The notes below the pieces were generated by a model. That model did no database searches. It was not told the origin of the DNA and saw only the letters and a program-made list of their open reading frames with translations. Source: CAYMQB01 sp964392665 (lineage in GTDB: Bacteria; Hydrothermota; E44-bin80). From it: DNA of 64,000 nucleotides. Of the stretch, positions 16,847 through 25,645 are shown piece after piece; positions within the stretch are counted from its first letter, which is position 1, and every line of letters starts with the position of its first letter. The stretch lies in NCBI GenBank assembly GCA_964392665.1, contig CAYMQB010000004.1:1-64000 (forward strand). The letters run 5' to 3'. Position numbers and translations under genes: made by a program.

Positions 16847-17959
16847 TCAGAAGGACAACAGGTCCATTGCAGCGTCGAAAACCTCTTCTGGTGTAATTTC
16901 CTGTAAACATCGGAAATTGTATTGGCACATGGGAATATGGTAATTATAGCAAGGTGAGCACTGTAATTTCTTTCTAACTATTCTTGATTCTATTCCCCAT
17001 GGTTCGTTCTTTTCAGGATTGGTTGGACCATAAATTACGACCGAAGGAGTCCCTGCAGCTGCCCCAAGGTGAACAAGCGATGTATCGTTTGCAATTATCA
17101 GGTCGAAGTTTCCAACGAAATGGGTCAACTGTGGAAGCGTCAACCTTTCCCTCAATATCTTCAAATTCTTATGCTTAATATGCCTGGCAATATAATCAAT
17201 TTCTTCCCTTTCTTCCTCTGTTCCTACGATAACACTTCTCAACCCCTTACTCAGTAACTTTTCTGTAAGCTCCTTGAAATTTTTAATATCCCATCTTTTG
17301 AATGATTGTCTCCTTCCTGAACCCGGTTGAATTGCAATCAGTGGAGGCCCAATCTTATCACGCACAAGATTCTTAAGAACCTGCTGTGCAAGTTTCTTGT
17401 CTTTCTTTGATATGTCAATTTGCAGAGTAGTCTGGCATTCTTTCACAAGGGGCTCTATAATCCTGCAATTAGTTAATACTTCATGTTCGTTTCTCTGCTC
17501 TGTTTTGACATTATTTAAGAATCCCCTGTTGTTTCTATCCATCCCTATACGCACTTTTGCACCAGATAAAAAAGCAATCAGTGCCGTCAAGAATGTGGGC
17601 GACATTGCAGTTGAGATAACGGTATCAGGTTTGTATTCCTTCAAGAGAAAGAGCAATTTAAAAACACCTTTTAACGAGGGCTTATCCTTTACCTTAAGAA
17701 AGACATCCGGAGTTTTTGAGAACATTTCCTCAGCTATCCCGAGAAATGAACCGATAGCGATATTCGCACCCGGAAACTTCTCTCTGATGGCATACAGGGC
17801 AGGTGAAAACAAAATGTAATTACCTATTCCTCCCCACAGAAGAATTGCGATGCGATGAGGTTCAACTATTTTCTCCGGTCTCGAAACAAGGGCGTTCATA
17901 AAAAAACCAGTAACACCAATTATTGTTCTAACAAAATTACGCAACACTATGTTAGTCAT
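16847..17959 (-). CDS. GT9 heptosyltransferase-family glycosyltransferase
   Basis: The ADP-heptose:LPS transferase fold is clear: RIAILLWGGIGNYILFSPAL near the start, LIAIQPGSGRRQSFKRWD, and ANDTSLVHLGAAAGTPSVVI followed by YGPTNPEKNEPWG. The C-terminus has four cysteines (CSPC..MCQ..RC), common in this family. It suggests an LPS-core-like or related sugar linkage. The gene stands between a GT2 gene upstream and a GT4 gene downstream. Confidence 0.9.
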   Translation of the reverse strand: MTNIVLRNFVRTIIGVTGFFMNALVSRPEKIVEPHRIAILLWGGIGNYILFSPALYAIREKFPGANIAIGSFLGIAEEMFSKTPDVFLKVKDKPSLKGVFKLLFLLKEYKPDTVISTAMSPTFLTALIAFLSGAKVRIGMDRNNRGFLNNVKTEQRNEHEVLTNCRIIEPLVKECQTTLQIDISKKDKKLAQQVLKNLVRDKIGPPLIAIQPGSGRRQSFKRWDIKNFKELTEKLLSKGLRSVIVGTEEEREEIDYIARHIKHKNLKILRERLTLPQLTHFVGNFDLIIANDTSLVHLGAAAGTPSVVIYGPTNPEKNEPWGIESRIVRKKLQCSPCYNYHIPMCQYNFRCLQEITPEEVFDAAMDLLSF

Positions 17960-17991
17960 TTATCTCGTCAATAATATATCCACTTAATATC

Positions 17992-18894
17992 TTACTTCAA
18001 ACCGTTCATAAGATAGAATAGCACCGCCTTTATTTTTCCTATCTGAGATGCGGCAAAATACCAAAGACTATTCTCATTCCCTCTTAAAATACTTATAGGA
18101 AAGCGAAGGAAACCAGGAGCTGAAACATCACCAATAAGCCAATAAAACAATAGTGGTAAGATTCTGTCCATTCGTTTCAGATGCTTCATAAAAAGATAAG
18201 CCGTATTATGCCCATACCAGTATGCAAAAATCGGGTCTGGATACATTACACTGTTCTTCCTGTGTTCAACAATAATTTCAGGGTCATATATTACCTTAGT
18301 CCCGGATTTTGCAATAGGGAAAAAGATATCCTGTTCCCATCTCACGCGACCAATGAGGTTTTCATCAAGCTGTCTCAAATGTTGTCTCCTTATTGCCATA
18401 TTGCAACCCTTCAAGAACATTACTTGTCTATTCTTAGTTCCCCTATGTTGATTTCCAACAATATATCCCTTCCATTTCAATATTCCAACTTCATCTGTTC
18501 CTTGAAACTCTTTTTTTCTCTCCTTGAATGTAATAATGTCTTTACCGCCGCAGGCAGCAATATCAGGGTTAGCAAAATGCTCTGCTAACTTCGATAACCA
18601 TTTTCTTTCCGGAACAACATCCTCATCCAGAAAACAAATGATATTACCACTAGACCTTCGAATTCCAGCATTCAAGACCGCGGGCATTCTGGACATTTGT
18701 TTCAGAGGAATTGGAATGAGTGTTGCCCCGGTTTTTTTTCTTTCCTCACTCAACACTTGCTTGGTTTCCCTGTCAGCAGAATAATACAAAATAATTGTTT
18801 CATCCGCTTTTTGAGTTTGCTCATCAAGTCCACTAAGGCATGTTTTTATTTTTTCAGGATTTTTGTATGTTGGAATAATAATGGAGAATTTCAT
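17992..18894 (-). CDS. GT2 glycosyltransferase
   Basis: MKFSIIIPTYKNPEKIKTCL opens a GT-A fold. The DxD-equivalent is FLDEDVVPERKW, followed by ACGGKDI and the MFLKGCNMAIRR acceptor-side motif. It resembles the GT2 protein at 37984 (same GCNM block, QDIFF/EEWIG region and C-terminal hydrophobic stretch), so the two are paralogues. It is cytoplasmic or membrane-associated. Confidence 0.9.
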   Translation of the reverse strand: MKFSIIIPTYKNPEKIKTCLSGLDEQTQKADETIILYYSADRETKQVLSEERKKTGATLIPIPLKQMSRMPAVLNAGIRRSSGNIICFLDEDVVPERKWLSKLAEHFANPDIAACGGKDIITFKERKKEFQGTDEVGILKWKGYIVGNQHRGTKNRQVMFLKGCNMAIRRQHLRQLDENLIGRVRWEQDIFFPIAKSGTKVIYDPEIIVEHRKNSVMYPDPIFAYWYGHNTAYLFMKHLKRMDRILPLLFYWLIGDVSAPGFLRFPISILRGNENSLWYFAASQIGKIKAVLFYLMNGLK

Positions 18895-19115
18895 TCTTTA
18901 CATAAGGTTAACACATTCCGTCAATTTTAGGTTAAGGGAAACATAGTTTGAGGTTTAGGTTAAGGCAGGTATAGGCAAAGGTATAGAAAAGAACGGGTTA
19001 AGGTTAAGGTTGAGGGGTAAAGACAGGTAGAGGTAAAGAACTTCATTTCGGATTGCGGATTTCGGAAACAACTACTTCGAAGAATCAAACAAATAACAGC
19101 GTCATATATAGATTG
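18895..19115. repeat. GGTTAAG array and CGGATT repeat
   Basis: Short-period arrays: GGTTAAGGTTAAGGTTGAGG near 18998-19017, AGGTATAGG variants, then TTTCGGATTGCGGATTTCGG near 19047-19067, which recurs near 19722 and 19827. No gene is seen. Confidence 0.65.
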
Positions 19116-19466
19116 TTATATATTAAGTAAAATCCTAAGTTTGTTTTCTGCTTCTTCCAAACTTTTATGTGAGAGAACACCTATCTTTCTACTGATTAAC
19201 TCTGCAGGAATTGTCATAATAAAATCCATTCTTAACAACGATTTTTTTACAAGACCGTTTCTCTTGGATGCTTGAATAACCAGCTCCAAATCCATTATCT
19301 CATCAGGCAGTTTTGAGGTAATTGCAGCCAAAGTATAATCATTGTATCTACGTTTAACACCATAGGAGGAGAGCACAACTGCTGGACGTCCTTTCTGAAA
19401 TTTAACTCCCTCAGTTTTAAGGAAAGGAAATTTAACGATAACTAAATCTCCTTTGTTATATTTCAT
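19116..19466 (-). CDS. MazF/PemK-type toxin
   Basis: The start is the Met of MKYNKGDLVIVKFPFLKTEG because GAGG lies just before it; six further upstream codons are possible. It has the PemK/MazF SH3-like barrel pattern: KGDLVIVKFPF, KGRPAVVLSS, YTLAAITSK, KKSLLRMDFIMTIP, ISRKIGVLSHKSLEEAENKL. Family members are ribosome-dependent or free mRNA interferases. It overlaps the antitoxin gene by 11 bases. The usual GDIV start is GDLV here, and the Arg in GRPAVV is kept, so it may be active. Confidence 0.85.
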   Translation of the reverse strand: MKYNKGDLVIVKFPFLKTEGVKFQKGRPAVVLSSYGVKRRYNDYTLAAITSKLPDEIMDLELVIQASKRNGLVKKSLLRMDFIMTIPAELISRKIGVLSHKSLEEAENKLRILLNI

Positions 19467-19656
19467 ATAAATCCTCAGCGTCATTTACCCAAATATTCTC
19501 AAGAGATTTTTGCTGCCCCCATAAATAAATGTAGTCTATATCTCTTTTCTTCAGCATTAAAAACTCTACAAAATCCTTAACTTCCTCTAATAATTCTGGA
19601 GATAAATTGTCTATTTCTTTTTTTAAATATTCTCTTTGTTTAACCAATGTCTTCAT
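19456..19656 (-). CDS. Antitoxin partner of the MazF-like toxin
   Basis: AAGGAGG sits 6 bases before the ATG, the best ribosome site in this region. The 66-residue protein begins with a helical part (EYLKKEIDNLSPELLEEVKD, FVEFLMLKK) like DUF2281-type antitoxins. It ends in an acidic tail with aromatic residues (SLENIWVNDAEDLYEI) that could fill the toxin's active groove. It is encoded first, as in type II modules. Confidence 0.8.
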   Translation of the reverse strand: MKTLVKQREYLKKEIDNLSPELLEEVKDFVEFLMLKKRDIDYIYLWGQQKSLENIWVNDAEDLYEI

Positions 19657-19932
19657 CTTCCACCTCCTTGTTTCATATTATACTAAAATTTAAGGAAAAT
19701 GCAAGGGAAAAAGATTAACTTCATTTCGGATTGCGGATTTCGGATTTAACACCTTAACAGCAAGTTAAAAATTAAAAGTCAAAAGTTAAATCTAAACAAA
19801 GCAATAAAACCATTGCGGGTAACTTCATTGCGGATTTCGGATTGCGAATTGCGAATTTAACACCTTACAACCTAACAGATTTAACACCTAAAACCTGACA
19901 CCTGAAACATCGAGATTCTTCCATAGTATTGC
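19657..19932. repeat. Intergenic short repeats and REP
   Basis: TTTCGGATTGCGGATTTCGG at about 19722 and GCGGATTTCGGATTGCGAAT near 19830 are followed by AACACCTTACAACC-type units. From about 19911 a GAGATTCTTCC...TTACTCAG REP with TGATGGAAATCAGGA continues into the end of the next gene. Confidence 0.65.
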
Positions 19933-21249
19933 TTACTCAGACGCTGTGCTGATGGAAATCAGGAACGACAACGAGCGTGATTTGAGTAAGACTTCATAAC
20001 ATTCATCCAAAACCTGAACTCCTTTGTCTAGAGACAACACATCTTTAACAATTCTTTGAGTGTTCTTCTTTATTTCAACAAGATTATTCAACAGATATAT
20101 TTCCTTCTGTGCCGATAACTCTCTATCCGGGTCTGTGACAATTCCAACATTATACTTCTCTATCAGCGGAGCGATGCCCTTCAAGAATGGAGTACAAACG
20201 ACTGGAAGACCAGTCGCCAAATACTCACCATCTTTTATTGCAATACAGTATTCCGTCGCAAGAGATTGGCTCTCGAGATGTAAGGCAATATCACCGGCTT
20301 TTAGCAAATCAGGGACTTCTTCCGGCTCTGGATTTATGATTGCGAAGTTATCCGGGCTCACTTTCTCTTTTTCGAAAACTGCACTTATTTTCCCGATATT
20401 TTTCTTATTAGCTGTAAGAAGCAGGAAAAAACTGTTCTCCTTTAGATTCTTCCACTTCTTAAAATATCTTGCTGCAAATCCAACGTCTTGCCGTGTGCTG
20501 AATGTACCGGAATGTATGAGCACAAATTTATCGTCTATATTCAAATTTCTTCTTACTCGAATCCTGCTTTTCTCATCGGGGAAAAATCTGTGCGTATTGA
20601 CTGAGTTTGGCACAAGCCACACTCTCTTATCCGAACTAAGTATATTCACAACATAGTCCTTAAATGGGGTTGATGTGACGATAACCGCATCTGCTGAGGA
20701 GAGCATTTGTCCTTCAGTTGCATTCCAGAACTTTGCAGAAACACAATTCTGCGTAAAAAATCCTGCTTCTATACCTTTCTTTGTATAAACATCTCTCATA
20801 TCAAAGATAAATCCAACTCCGGTAATGAGCTTGCTAATGCAAGCAAGCAAACCCGCAGGATAACCCCTTGCGTGAATGATTGAAGGACCATAGAGAAGTA
20901 TGACAAAAAAGAGAATAGGAAAATTCGATAGCAGGAAAAGCGGTATCAAAAGAAACTTCAGGTAAAAACCTTTATGCCTAAAAGGAAAAAGCACAGGAAT
21001 GAATACAATCCTTGATTTGCTATTGTTAAAAACTGATTTGAGTCTTTTCCTTGCCTTACTGAAAACTCGGAATGTATGTCTTATATCTCCTCTTGTGAAA
21101 TAGAATGTGAATGGGACAAGACAAAGGAACAAGAACCGCACATTCTTTCTCCTCGTTTTAACACGCAATACGGGCTCTATAAGTTGATACTCTATTGTAG
21201 CGGAGTAAAAAGCACGCTCAATTGCTGTGAGAACGAGAACAGTTTTCAT
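19933..21249 (-). CDS. GT4-like glycosyltransferase with hydrophobic middle
   Basis: The C-terminal half is GT-B: FVLIHSGTFSTRQDVGFAAR, ADAVIVTSTPFKDYVV, VWLVPNSVNTHRFFP, and EYCIAIKDGEYLATGLPVVC in the donor site, so the first Glu is shifted compared with classic E-x7-E. The N-terminal half contains a strongly hydrophobic stretch (FLLIPLFLLSNFPILFFVIL), as in membrane-bound sialyl/fucosyl-like GT4 members. The final residues (SRSLSFLISISTASE) come from a REP sequence at the 3' end, so the stop may have shifted. Confidence 0.8.
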   Translation of the reverse strand: MKTVLVLTAIERAFYSATIEYQLIEPVLRVKTRRKNVRFLFLCLVPFTFYFTRGDIRHTFRVFSKARKRLKSVFNNSKSRIVFIPVLFPFRHKGFYLKFLLIPLFLLSNFPILFFVILLYGPSIIHARGYPAGLLACISKLITGVGFIFDMRDVYTKKGIEAGFFTQNCVSAKFWNATEGQMLSSADAVIVTSTPFKDYVVNILSSDKRVWLVPNSVNTHRFFPDEKSRIRVRRNLNIDDKFVLIHSGTFSTRQDVGFAARYFKKWKNLKENSFFLLLTANKKNIGKISAVFEKEKVSPDNFAIINPEPEEVPDLLKAGDIALHLESQSLATEYCIAIKDGEYLATGLPVVCTPFLKGIAPLIEKYNVGIVTDPDRELSAQKEIYLLNNLVEIKKNTQRIVKDVLSLDKGVQVLDECYEVLLKSRSLSFLISISTASE

Positions 21250-21533
21250 ATTCTAATCTTAGCCACGGATATTTTGTCTGTTTGGTCTATTTGGTCTGTT
21301 TAGTCCATTTAGTCTATTTGGTCCATTTAGTCTGTTTGGTCTGTTTGGTCGAATGGAACAGGTAAAGGTTAAAACACAGGTTTGCACAGTTTACATTCTT
21401 CGTGCTTGGTGCTTCGTGCTTAGTTCTTCGTTAACAGCCGAAGGCGTTCGTTTACAGCGAAGCGTCTAATTCACAGCGCCAGCGTTTATTTTACAGCACT
21501 AAGTGCCTTAGTTTACACTTCATCCATTATCCT
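21250..21533. repeat. 9-bp array and hairpin array
   Basis: From 21268 to 21350 is a 9-bp array of GTC[TC][GA]TTT[GA] units. From 21395 CGTGCTTGGTGCTTCGTGCT recalls the block at 4866. From 21429 to 21520 come TTTACAGC hairpin units of about 20 bp (ACAGCCGAAGGCGT, ACAGCGAAGCGT, ACAGCGCCAGCGT, ACAGCACTAAGTGC). No gene is seen. Confidence 0.8.
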
Positions 21534-22964
21534 TTACCCTTTATCCTTCCAGTTGGCATCGCCACCTTTTCTTGCGGAGAGAAATCCAGCTCCGGCGAGG
21601 AGAACAATTACAGGTTCTACGGGGACTCGGAACCGTGGATCACCAACGGGACCTGGAAGCAATGTGAAATACAAAATGGTAAATATGAATAAAAGAAAAA
21701 GGATTTTGTCCTGCCTTGCAAAGTATCCAAACCCTTTTGCTGCAAAGAAATAAACAAATAATTCAAAAACGGAAAGTGTGAGCCATACAATGGAAAACCA
21801 AACTGGGAATTTGGCAAATCTTTCCTTAAAAAGCATTTTGATAGCGGAACCAATTCTCGCTCTAAATGAATTTGCTATCAAGTTTTTTACAATCGGACCT
21901 TCTTCTGCCTTTCTGGACCCTTCTTTACCTATCACTTTATGGAGCAATGCATATTCGGAAGGCAGGAAAGTATGAATGAAACCTGCAGCGTGAAGAACTG
22001 CGTATGTCAAAGGATTCTGTCTTATTACTTTAAGACCATACTGTGCCACGTACTTACACATTTCCGGATTGTCCGTTACATAGTAGTAATCCTCATCTTC
22101 TATATTATATTTCCGCTTTACTGCCTCTGCTATTTTTTGTTGAGCATCAATCAGGCTGATTCCCTCTTTCAAGGATATTACAAAAGCAGCGTTGTAGTAA
22201 CCAATATTCCAGTTCCCAATTGTTGAGAGAAAAACCTTACGGTAAGTAATGTAGTTTCTAACATACCAGGGACTGAGTGTAAGGAAAAAAGCCATTAGGA
22301 AAAATAGCACGGAATATAGGCCGACTTTTATTTTTCCTCTAAGGGAAATAATGATGATAAGAATAATCGGAATAAAAAAATACAACGAGATAGGACGCGT
22401 AAGTGTGGCAATCCCGAGGGAAAAGCCGGTCAAAACAATAAATAATTTCCACTTAGTTTTAAGAAAAAAGATAAAAAGAATCAGTAAAACAAAAAGAAAG
22501 AAAGTAAACAGCACCTCTGATAGAATCTGCCCTGTATATAGAGCCTGATGGGGATGGATGCTATAAAGCAAACCAGTAATCAATCCAACACGCACATTGT
22601 GTAACAAAACCAATGAAATGAAAAACATCGCTATTGCAACAAGGGCATCAAGAAGGCACTGTAGGAGAATGATAAACCAGTTTTTATCGCCCGATAGAAG
22701 ATAAGAAAAAGCAATAAAGAGTGGATAGCCTGGGGTTCTTGCTGCTTCCCTATATCCTGACTCCTTCGAATAAACACTAAACTGATGATTCGATAATATA
22801 TGTTCAGCAAGAGTAATGTAATTGCTCGCATCACTACTCGGAACAATCGCTCTCTTTATGTTAATGAATATCGGGATGGAAAAAACCAAGCGAAAAACAA
22901 AGGTGACGAAAAATATTACTATTAGACTTTTCCTATTTTTTCTCAAAAAGCTTGACATTTTCAT
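21534..22964 (-). CDS. GT39-like integral-membrane glycosyltransferase
   Basis: A multi-spanning protein of about ten hydrophobic segments. The first loop has SSDASNYITLAEHIL and then AARTPGYPLFIAFSYL, the same layout as the protein at 14252. The C-terminus LLPGPVGDPRFRVPVEPVIV matches that paralogue too. It overlaps the upstream membrane protein gene by 32 bases. It probably transfers sugar from polyprenyl phosphate on the periplasmic side. The two paralogues have similar length and are separated by GT genes. Confidence 0.85.
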   Translation of the reverse strand: MKMSSFLRKNRKSLIVIFFVTFVFRLVFSIPIFINIKRAIVPSSDASNYITLAEHILSNHQFSVYSKESGYREAARTPGYPLFIAFSYLLSGDKNWFIILLQCLLDALVAIAMFFISLVLLHNVRVGLITGLLYSIHPHQALYTGQILSEVLFTFFLFVLLILFIFFLKTKWKLFIVLTGFSLGIATLTRPISLYFFIPIILIIIISLRGKIKVGLYSVLFFLMAFFLTLSPWYVRNYITYRKVFLSTIGNWNIGYYNAAFVISLKEGISLIDAQQKIAEAVKRKYNIEDEDYYYVTDNPEMCKYVAQYGLKVIRQNPLTYAVLHAAGFIHTFLPSEYALLHKVIGKEGSRKAEEGPIVKNLIANSFRARIGSAIKMLFKERFAKFPVWFSIVWLTLSVFELFVYFFAAKGFGYFARQDKILFLLFIFTILYFTLLPGPVGDPRFRVPVEPVIVLLAGAGFLSARKGGDANWKDKG

Positions 22965-24336
22965 TAGCGTAAACTAAATCAGTAAACATCTTTAATTGAT
23001 TTTCAAAATTCATCCCTTCTTCCATTACAAAAAAGTAATCGTAGAAAGTAAGTAACTTATGCTTATTTTTAATAATGCTATCCTCTATTTTAGGTTTTGG
23101 AAATGTCCGTTTATAAAACAGGGGAATATTCCAATCATAAGATGGAATGTTAGCATTACCTTTAGCCAAAACAGTGTAGTAAATAATATGAAGGAAGGGA
23201 TTGATTACACCCGAGTAATACTCTTCCGTTCCAATACTAACAACCGCTTTACTCCTCTGTACCTTCGATAATACACGCACGCATCTATCAATCTCTGATT
23301 CCAGATCTAAGAATGTTTTTTCTCTAACCGAAAGACTAAATAGCGACAAAACAGCTAAAAAGGAAGAGAAGATGAGCTTAAATCTCATCCTATTGGCAGT
23401 AGAAGGAAAAAGCAAAAGAATGAAAAATATAAAAGGAAGAATCCTTTGATCCGGTCTCGAGAGTGTGTAAATTTCTTTCGGTACAACCAAATATATGAGC
23501 AAAAGCACAAATATTGTGATTTTCCACCGCTTTGCTCCAAGTTTCCAATCTCTCAGAACAAGGAAAAATATCAATAGAAAAGGAATCAGAAGAATAAAAA
23601 CATCAATATAGGGCGTCCAGGTGCCAAAAACATCTCTGAAAGACAGGAACTTCGAATAAAAACTTGTGTAAAACGAAATATCGAGTGCTGTTCTGTTTGA
23701 GATGAAATATGCAGTAAACAAAATTAGAGGAACACAGGACACAACAAACAGTGAGGTTTTCCTCTTGTTGAAAATCGATTCTATCAAAAAAACCAACAAG
23801 AAAACAAAGTAAGTGAAAAAGTGTGTAAAGTATAGGATTAGTGAAATCAAAAGTGCGACAGGCAAATTATAAAATTTCCTAGAACTAAATTTTCTTAAAA
23901 ATACAGGTACAAAAAAAAGAAAAAGGGGAATACTCAAAATAAAATTAATATTCCCCTTTGCGAAAAAATTATTGAATATGAGCAATGGAGCAAAAAGATA
24001 AAGAAACAGACTATCAGGATTCAAAGACCGCAAAAAATAATAGAAGGAAGTAAAGAATAAAATCAAATAAATACTCAAAAGAACTTTCCCTGCTATAAAC
24101 GGTGGGAAAATCTTCATCAACCCCGCAAGTAGCAAAAACCCCGTTGAATAAGGAGGTGGTATGGGCTTGACTGCCAAGGCTGATGAAAAATCAGAAAGGT
24201 GTGCAATAATGTATGAAAAACCCATAAAAACAGGCCAATCCTGTAATGGAATATACTTAACACTCCAGATGGGAATGAGGAAAAGTAATGAAAAAATAAC
24301 AACCAAGAGAACATACAATTGTTTACGGTTTTTCAT
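22933..24336 (-). CDS. Multi-spanning membrane protein, possible GT-C enzyme
   Basis: I choose the ATG of MKNRKQLYVLLVV; the longer frame would need TTG. About eleven hydrophobic helices are seen. After the first helix comes VKYIPLQDWPVFMGFSYI, an acidic loop residue placed as in GT-C transferases, but no further signature. The soluble C-terminal 90 residues include EEYYSGVINPFLHIIYYTVL. It overlaps genes on both sides, so it belongs to the same translation unit as the WbqC-like protein and the GT39-like enzyme. Function is inferred from fold and context only. Confidence 0.65.
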   Translation of the reverse strand: MKNRKQLYVLLVVIFSLLFLIPIWSVKYIPLQDWPVFMGFSYIIAHLSDFSSALAVKPIPPPYSTGFLLLAGLMKIFPPFIAGKVLLSIYLILFFTSFYYFLRSLNPDSLFLYLFAPLLIFNNFFAKGNINFILSIPLFLFFVPVFLRKFSSRKFYNLPVALLISLILYFTHFFTYFVFLLVFLIESIFNKRKTSLFVVSCVPLILFTAYFISNRTALDISFYTSFYSKFLSFRDVFGTWTPYIDVFILLIPFLLIFFLVLRDWKLGAKRWKITIFVLLLIYLVVPKEIYTLSRPDQRILPFIFFILLLFPSTANRMRFKLIFSSFLAVLSLFSLSVREKTFLDLESEIDRCVRVLSKVQRSKAVVSIGTEEYYSGVINPFLHIIYYTVLAKGNANIPSYDWNIPLFYKRTFPKPKIEDSIIKNKHKLLTFYDYFFVMEEGMNFENQLKMFTDLVYANENVKLFEKK

Positions 24337-25033
24337 AGCCCCATTTGTTTTCAATCATATTCCTTGACTCCATTCCGCAATTAAACAGAAGGTCAAGTAC
24401 TGAAAGGTTGGGAATAAATTTGCCCCAGAGTTGCGGATAAACAAAGGAACCATATTGATAATAGTGAATACTAATTCCTTCTTTTCTGAATTTTTCCTCG
24501 TCGATGTAGTTTTTCCCCCCGGCACCCGAAATGTAAACATCACCGTTCAGTGCTTTAACTATCGAAACAAGCAAATCCGTTTTCTTCCCCGTGACATTCA
24601 TCTGAGATGCAGTGTATGTTTCCGTTTTTACCTTGAGACTACCCATAACAAACTTGAGAAGGGCAATGTTTAAATCGGTCAGGTTTTCCCATTCCCTTGA
24701 ATATATTACTTTCAGCGGTTCTTCGTAGTAATGAAAAAATGGGGAATTGGCATAATTCATTACAAGCGTTCTGAAATGCTTCGTCTGCCACTTTACGGTT
24801 CTGTTTATCTTAACCTGGTTTATATTCTGATAAAATTTGCCCTTTTTGTAAACGGGCACAGTAAGCCATATTGACTTCCCTTGCGAACCCTTTATCCTGT
24901 TTCTATGAGTGAAAGACATCCTTGAGAACTGCACATTGTCGAGAAGGACAAGGGCATCTGCCTTGAACATCTTATAAAAAAAACCCGGGTAGGGAATGTA
25001 GTTAGGCTGATGAACAGCGATTATGCGAGACAT
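24323..25033 (-). CDS. WbqC-like family protein
   Basis: The family signature HQPNYIPYPGFFYKMFKADA opens the protein, followed by LLDNVQFSRMSFTHRNRIKG and WLTVPV, and later YISGAGGKNYIDEE. WbqC-like proteins recur in O-antigen and nucleotide-sugar modification clusters, often beside acyl or amino sugar genes; the reaction is not established. Size (236) is normal. The stop overlaps the next membrane gene by 14 bases. Confidence 0.88.
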   Translation of the reverse strand: MSRIIAVHQPNYIPYPGFFYKMFKADALVLLDNVQFSRMSFTHRNRIKGSQGKSIWLTVPVYKKGKFYQNINQVKINRTVKWQTKHFRTLVMNYANSPFFHYYEEPLKVIYSREWENLTDLNIALLKFVMGSLKVKTETYTASQMNVTGKKTDLLVSIVKALNGDVYISGAGGKNYIDEEKFRKEGISIHYYQYGSFVYPQLWGKFIPNLSVLDLLFNCGMESRNMIENKWGYEKP

Positions 25034-25103
25034 TCTTACATAGTGTATCGGCGTAACGGTGTATCGGAGTATCGGGGATTACACCTTACACCAATTATTT
25101 AGA
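25034..25103. repeat. CCGATAC-type short array
   Basis: GTGTATCGGCGTAACGGTGT followed by ATCGGAGTATCGG. This is the reverse complement of the CCGATACACC/CCGTTAC family seen at 7880-8050, 25555-25650 and 31836-31868. Confidence 0.7.
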
Positions 25104-25487
25104 TTACTGTTTAACTAACCATTGATCTGGATTTTCAATCATGCGAACCAGTTTTCCTATAATTCTATCGTAGTGTACATCTAATCTTTTGAATGTTGAT
25201 TCATCTAGGTATTTGCATTTATGACTTATTTCTAACCATACCTGAGTTTCAGCAGCTTCGGTTTCAGAATCGTTAAGTTTGCTAACAAAAGCTGCTCTAT
25301 ACCGCCTTTTCCTCCATGCTTCACCAATATTCGCACAGACCGACCGTGATGAACGTCTTATTTGATTTGTTATTCCAAATTTCTCTTCATCAGCAAAGCT
25401 TTTCGTAATAGTGAATATTTCCATCGCTCCTTCTATTGCCATCTTATACACATCTAACTCCCGGGAGTGTTTGACGAAATCACCCAT
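25104..25487 (-). CDS. Four-helix-bundle protein (23S intervening-sequence/S23 family)
   Basis: Family landmarks: ELDVYKMAIEGAMEIFTITK, FGITNQIRRSSRSVCANIGE and AFVSKLNDSETEAAETQVWL. At 127 residues it is full length. The family is named from proteins inside 23S rRNA intervening sequences, but most members, like this, stand alone and have no proven function. It is flanked by CCGATAC arrays and is not coupled to the sugar genes. Three related genes are in this window (28035 disrupted, 52792, 56691). Confidence 0.88.
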   Translation of the reverse strand: MGDFVKHSRELDVYKMAIEGAMEIFTITKSFADEEKFGITNQIRRSSRSVCANIGEAWRKRRYRAAFVSKLNDSETEAAETQVWLEISHKCKYLDESTFKRLDVHYDRIIGKLVRMIENPDQWLVKQ

Positions 25488-25645
25488 TACAATCGCCCTT
25501 TCGCTTTTATGACTTTTTGCTTTTGCATTCCCTTAAGGTTTTCATTGCCTTACCTTTACACCGGTACGCCCATACTCCGATACACATGCATATGCACTTT
25601 CATCCCACACCGTTACCCCGACACCCCGATACTCCGATACTCTAT
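25488..25645. repeat. CCGATACTCC array
   Basis: Short units ACACCGGTACGCCC, ACTCCGATACAC, ACACCGTTACCCCG and ACACCCCGATACTCCGATAC lie between 25555 and 25645, ending at the stop of the deacetylase gene. Confidence 0.7.

Noticed and set aside
21429..21520. Integron attC-like array
   Set aside because: Hairpin units are only about 20 bp, hold no cassette genes, and no integrase is seen.
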